A stretch of 64,000 nucleotides of DNA from Sporosarcina aquimarina. GTDB lineage: Bacteria > Bacillota > Bacilli > Bacillales_A > Planococcaceae. Location: positions 1,387,443-1,451,442 of the forward strand of contig NZ_JAMBOM010000001.1 in the NCBI RefSeq assembly GCF_023715615.1, written 5' to 3'. Position 1 is the stretch's first letter. The number at the start of each line of letters is the position of its first letter. The notes below the pieces were generated by a model. That model saw nothing but the letters and a program-made list of their open reading frames with translations. It did not search any database and was not told where the DNA came from. Made by a program: the position numbers and the translations under genes. Shown in pieces: positions 63,396 through 64,000 of the stretch.

Positions 63396-63984
63396 CTGTG
63401 TACACTCCTTTTAACAATGTTTTGAGTTTTGACAAACCCCTCTTACCATTCGATTTCACCGTACCAAGTGGTTCTTCAAGTAAATCTGCTATTTGCTCAA
63501 ATGTTAAGTCCTCATAATATTTTAAAATCAGGACAGTTTTATATTTTTCATCTAATTGATAAATCGCATTTAGTAAATCCATTTTTTCTTCATAACCAGT
63601 TTTGTTTTTACTTAACGTTTGATTTTTCAAATCATCCATTAATACAAGTTTCTTTTTCTTATGTAGAACATCGAGGGATGCATTGATGCAAATTTTCATT
63701 AGCCAAGTAGAAAAATACTTAGGCTGTTTCAGTTGATGAATGGACTCAATCGCTAAAAGTACTGTCTGTTGGAAGACATCTAATGCATCAGGTTTGTTTT
63801 TCACATAGCTATAACCCGTCCGATAAAGTTTCTGTTTGTCTTGCTGGATTAGATATAATAACGCCTCTCTATCTCCTCCCTCTATAAATGTTGATGTATC
63901 AACGGTTTGACCCGTTGTTAGGGTGCCAAAAATATTTTTTTGACACGCAGATAAACAATAATAATTAGATATTTGAATCTTCAA
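63373..63984 (-). CDS. ECF-type RNA polymerase sigma factor
   Basis: The sigma-70 family protein has region 2 (REALLYLIQQDKQKLYRTG, SYVKNKPDALDVFQQTVLLA, WLMKICINASLDVLHK) and region 4 with the HTH (KTVLILKYYEDLTFEQIADLL, PLGTVKSNGKRGLSKLKTLL). The conserved part starts only near residue 35; the preceding residues have no sigma similarity. TTG 63984 has no ribosome binding site and the frame is open to the window edge, so the true start is not resolved. It overlaps the anti-sigma gene by 23 bases. Confidence 0.82.
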   Translation of the reverse strand: MKIQISNYYCLSACQKNIFGTLTTGQTVDTSTFIEGGDREALLYLIQQDKQKLYRTGYSYVKNKPDALDVFQQTVLLAIESIHQLKQPKYFSTWLMKICINASLDVLHKKKKLVLMDDLKNQTLSKNKTGYEEKMDLLNAIYQLDEKYKTVLILKYYEDLTFEQIADLLEEPLGTVKSNGKRGLSKLKTLLKGVYTDDQAKPF

Positions 63985-64000
63985 ACGTCCATGGGTACGC

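Noticed and set aside
1..64000. tRNA, rRNA, insertion sequences, integrases, prophage genes
   Set aside because: None seen on either strand; the toxin locus is not flanked by phage genes.

Overview
The window looks like chromosome of a low-GC Gram-positive, most likely a Planococcaceae/Caryophanaceae bacillus (Sporosarcina-like). This is an inference from gene content and order: a citB / yneP / yneR / plsY / parE / parC block and a ccdA / ccdC / yneK block arranged much as in Bacillus, strong AGGAGG-type ribosome binding sites, frequent TTG starts, and many Rho-independent terminators. I saw no rRNA, tRNA, CRISPR array, insertion sequence or prophage.

Layout. 1-5.6 kb: tail of an ABC transporter, a lipoprotein, the YfmF/YfmH M16-peptidase pair, and a GHKL histidine kinase with a LytTR response regulator. 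5.6-10.3 kb: acyl-CoA ligase, CHY zinc-finger protein, four DUF948 membrane proteins in two converging pairs, and a DUF3899-like protein. 10.4-16.4 kb: complete oligopeptide transporter oppABCDF. 16.4-20.6 kb: two full-length glutamine synthetases around a CAX-type cation/proton exchanger; both glnA promoters carry the same inverted repeat at the same place. 20.6-28 kb: msrA, an LCP cell-wall ligase, an AI-2E-family exporter, a molybdate regulator and modABC, a GNAT acetyltransferase, and a protein made of two ribbon-helix-helix-like units. 28-34.8 kb: an MFS exporter, parC, parE and plsY.

35.1-36.1 kb is the most interesting stretch. It holds a 31-residue holin-like toxin gene on the minus strand. 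A plus-strand RNA with its own promoter and terminator overlaps the 3' end of the toxin message, which is the layout of txpA/ratA type I toxin-antitoxin loci. Next to it is a 410-bp array of alternating 20-bp monomers (40-bp period).

36.1-45 kb: thioesterase, aconitase, nicotinamidase, a GlsB-type protein, a lytic transglycosylase, SCO, a DUF1659-DUF2922-YvrJ cluster, yneK, and ccdA with a thioredoxin-like gene and ccdC. A plus-strand promoter and terminator at 44.9-45.15 kb may define an unannotated small RNA. 45.3-49.1 kb: a MarR-controlled quinone/aromatic detoxification operon (dioxygenase, LLM flavin monooxygenase, FMN reductase, nitroreductase) with two copies of a shared operator. 49.3-54.6 kb: a heterodimeric ABC exporter and an SOS-type YolD/UvrX pair with a LexA box. 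55-59 kb: a divergent dicarboxylate/amino-acid symporter and a LytTR-DUF3021-ABC operon. 59-64 kb: accessory small genes, a HAD phosphatase, a HIT hydrolase, a DUF4825 lipoprotein, a degraded gene fragment, and an ECF sigma factor with a DUF4179 anti-sigma factor.

All start sites were chosen by reading the ribosome binding sites by eye. No database search was run, so family names rest on recognised motifs and context.
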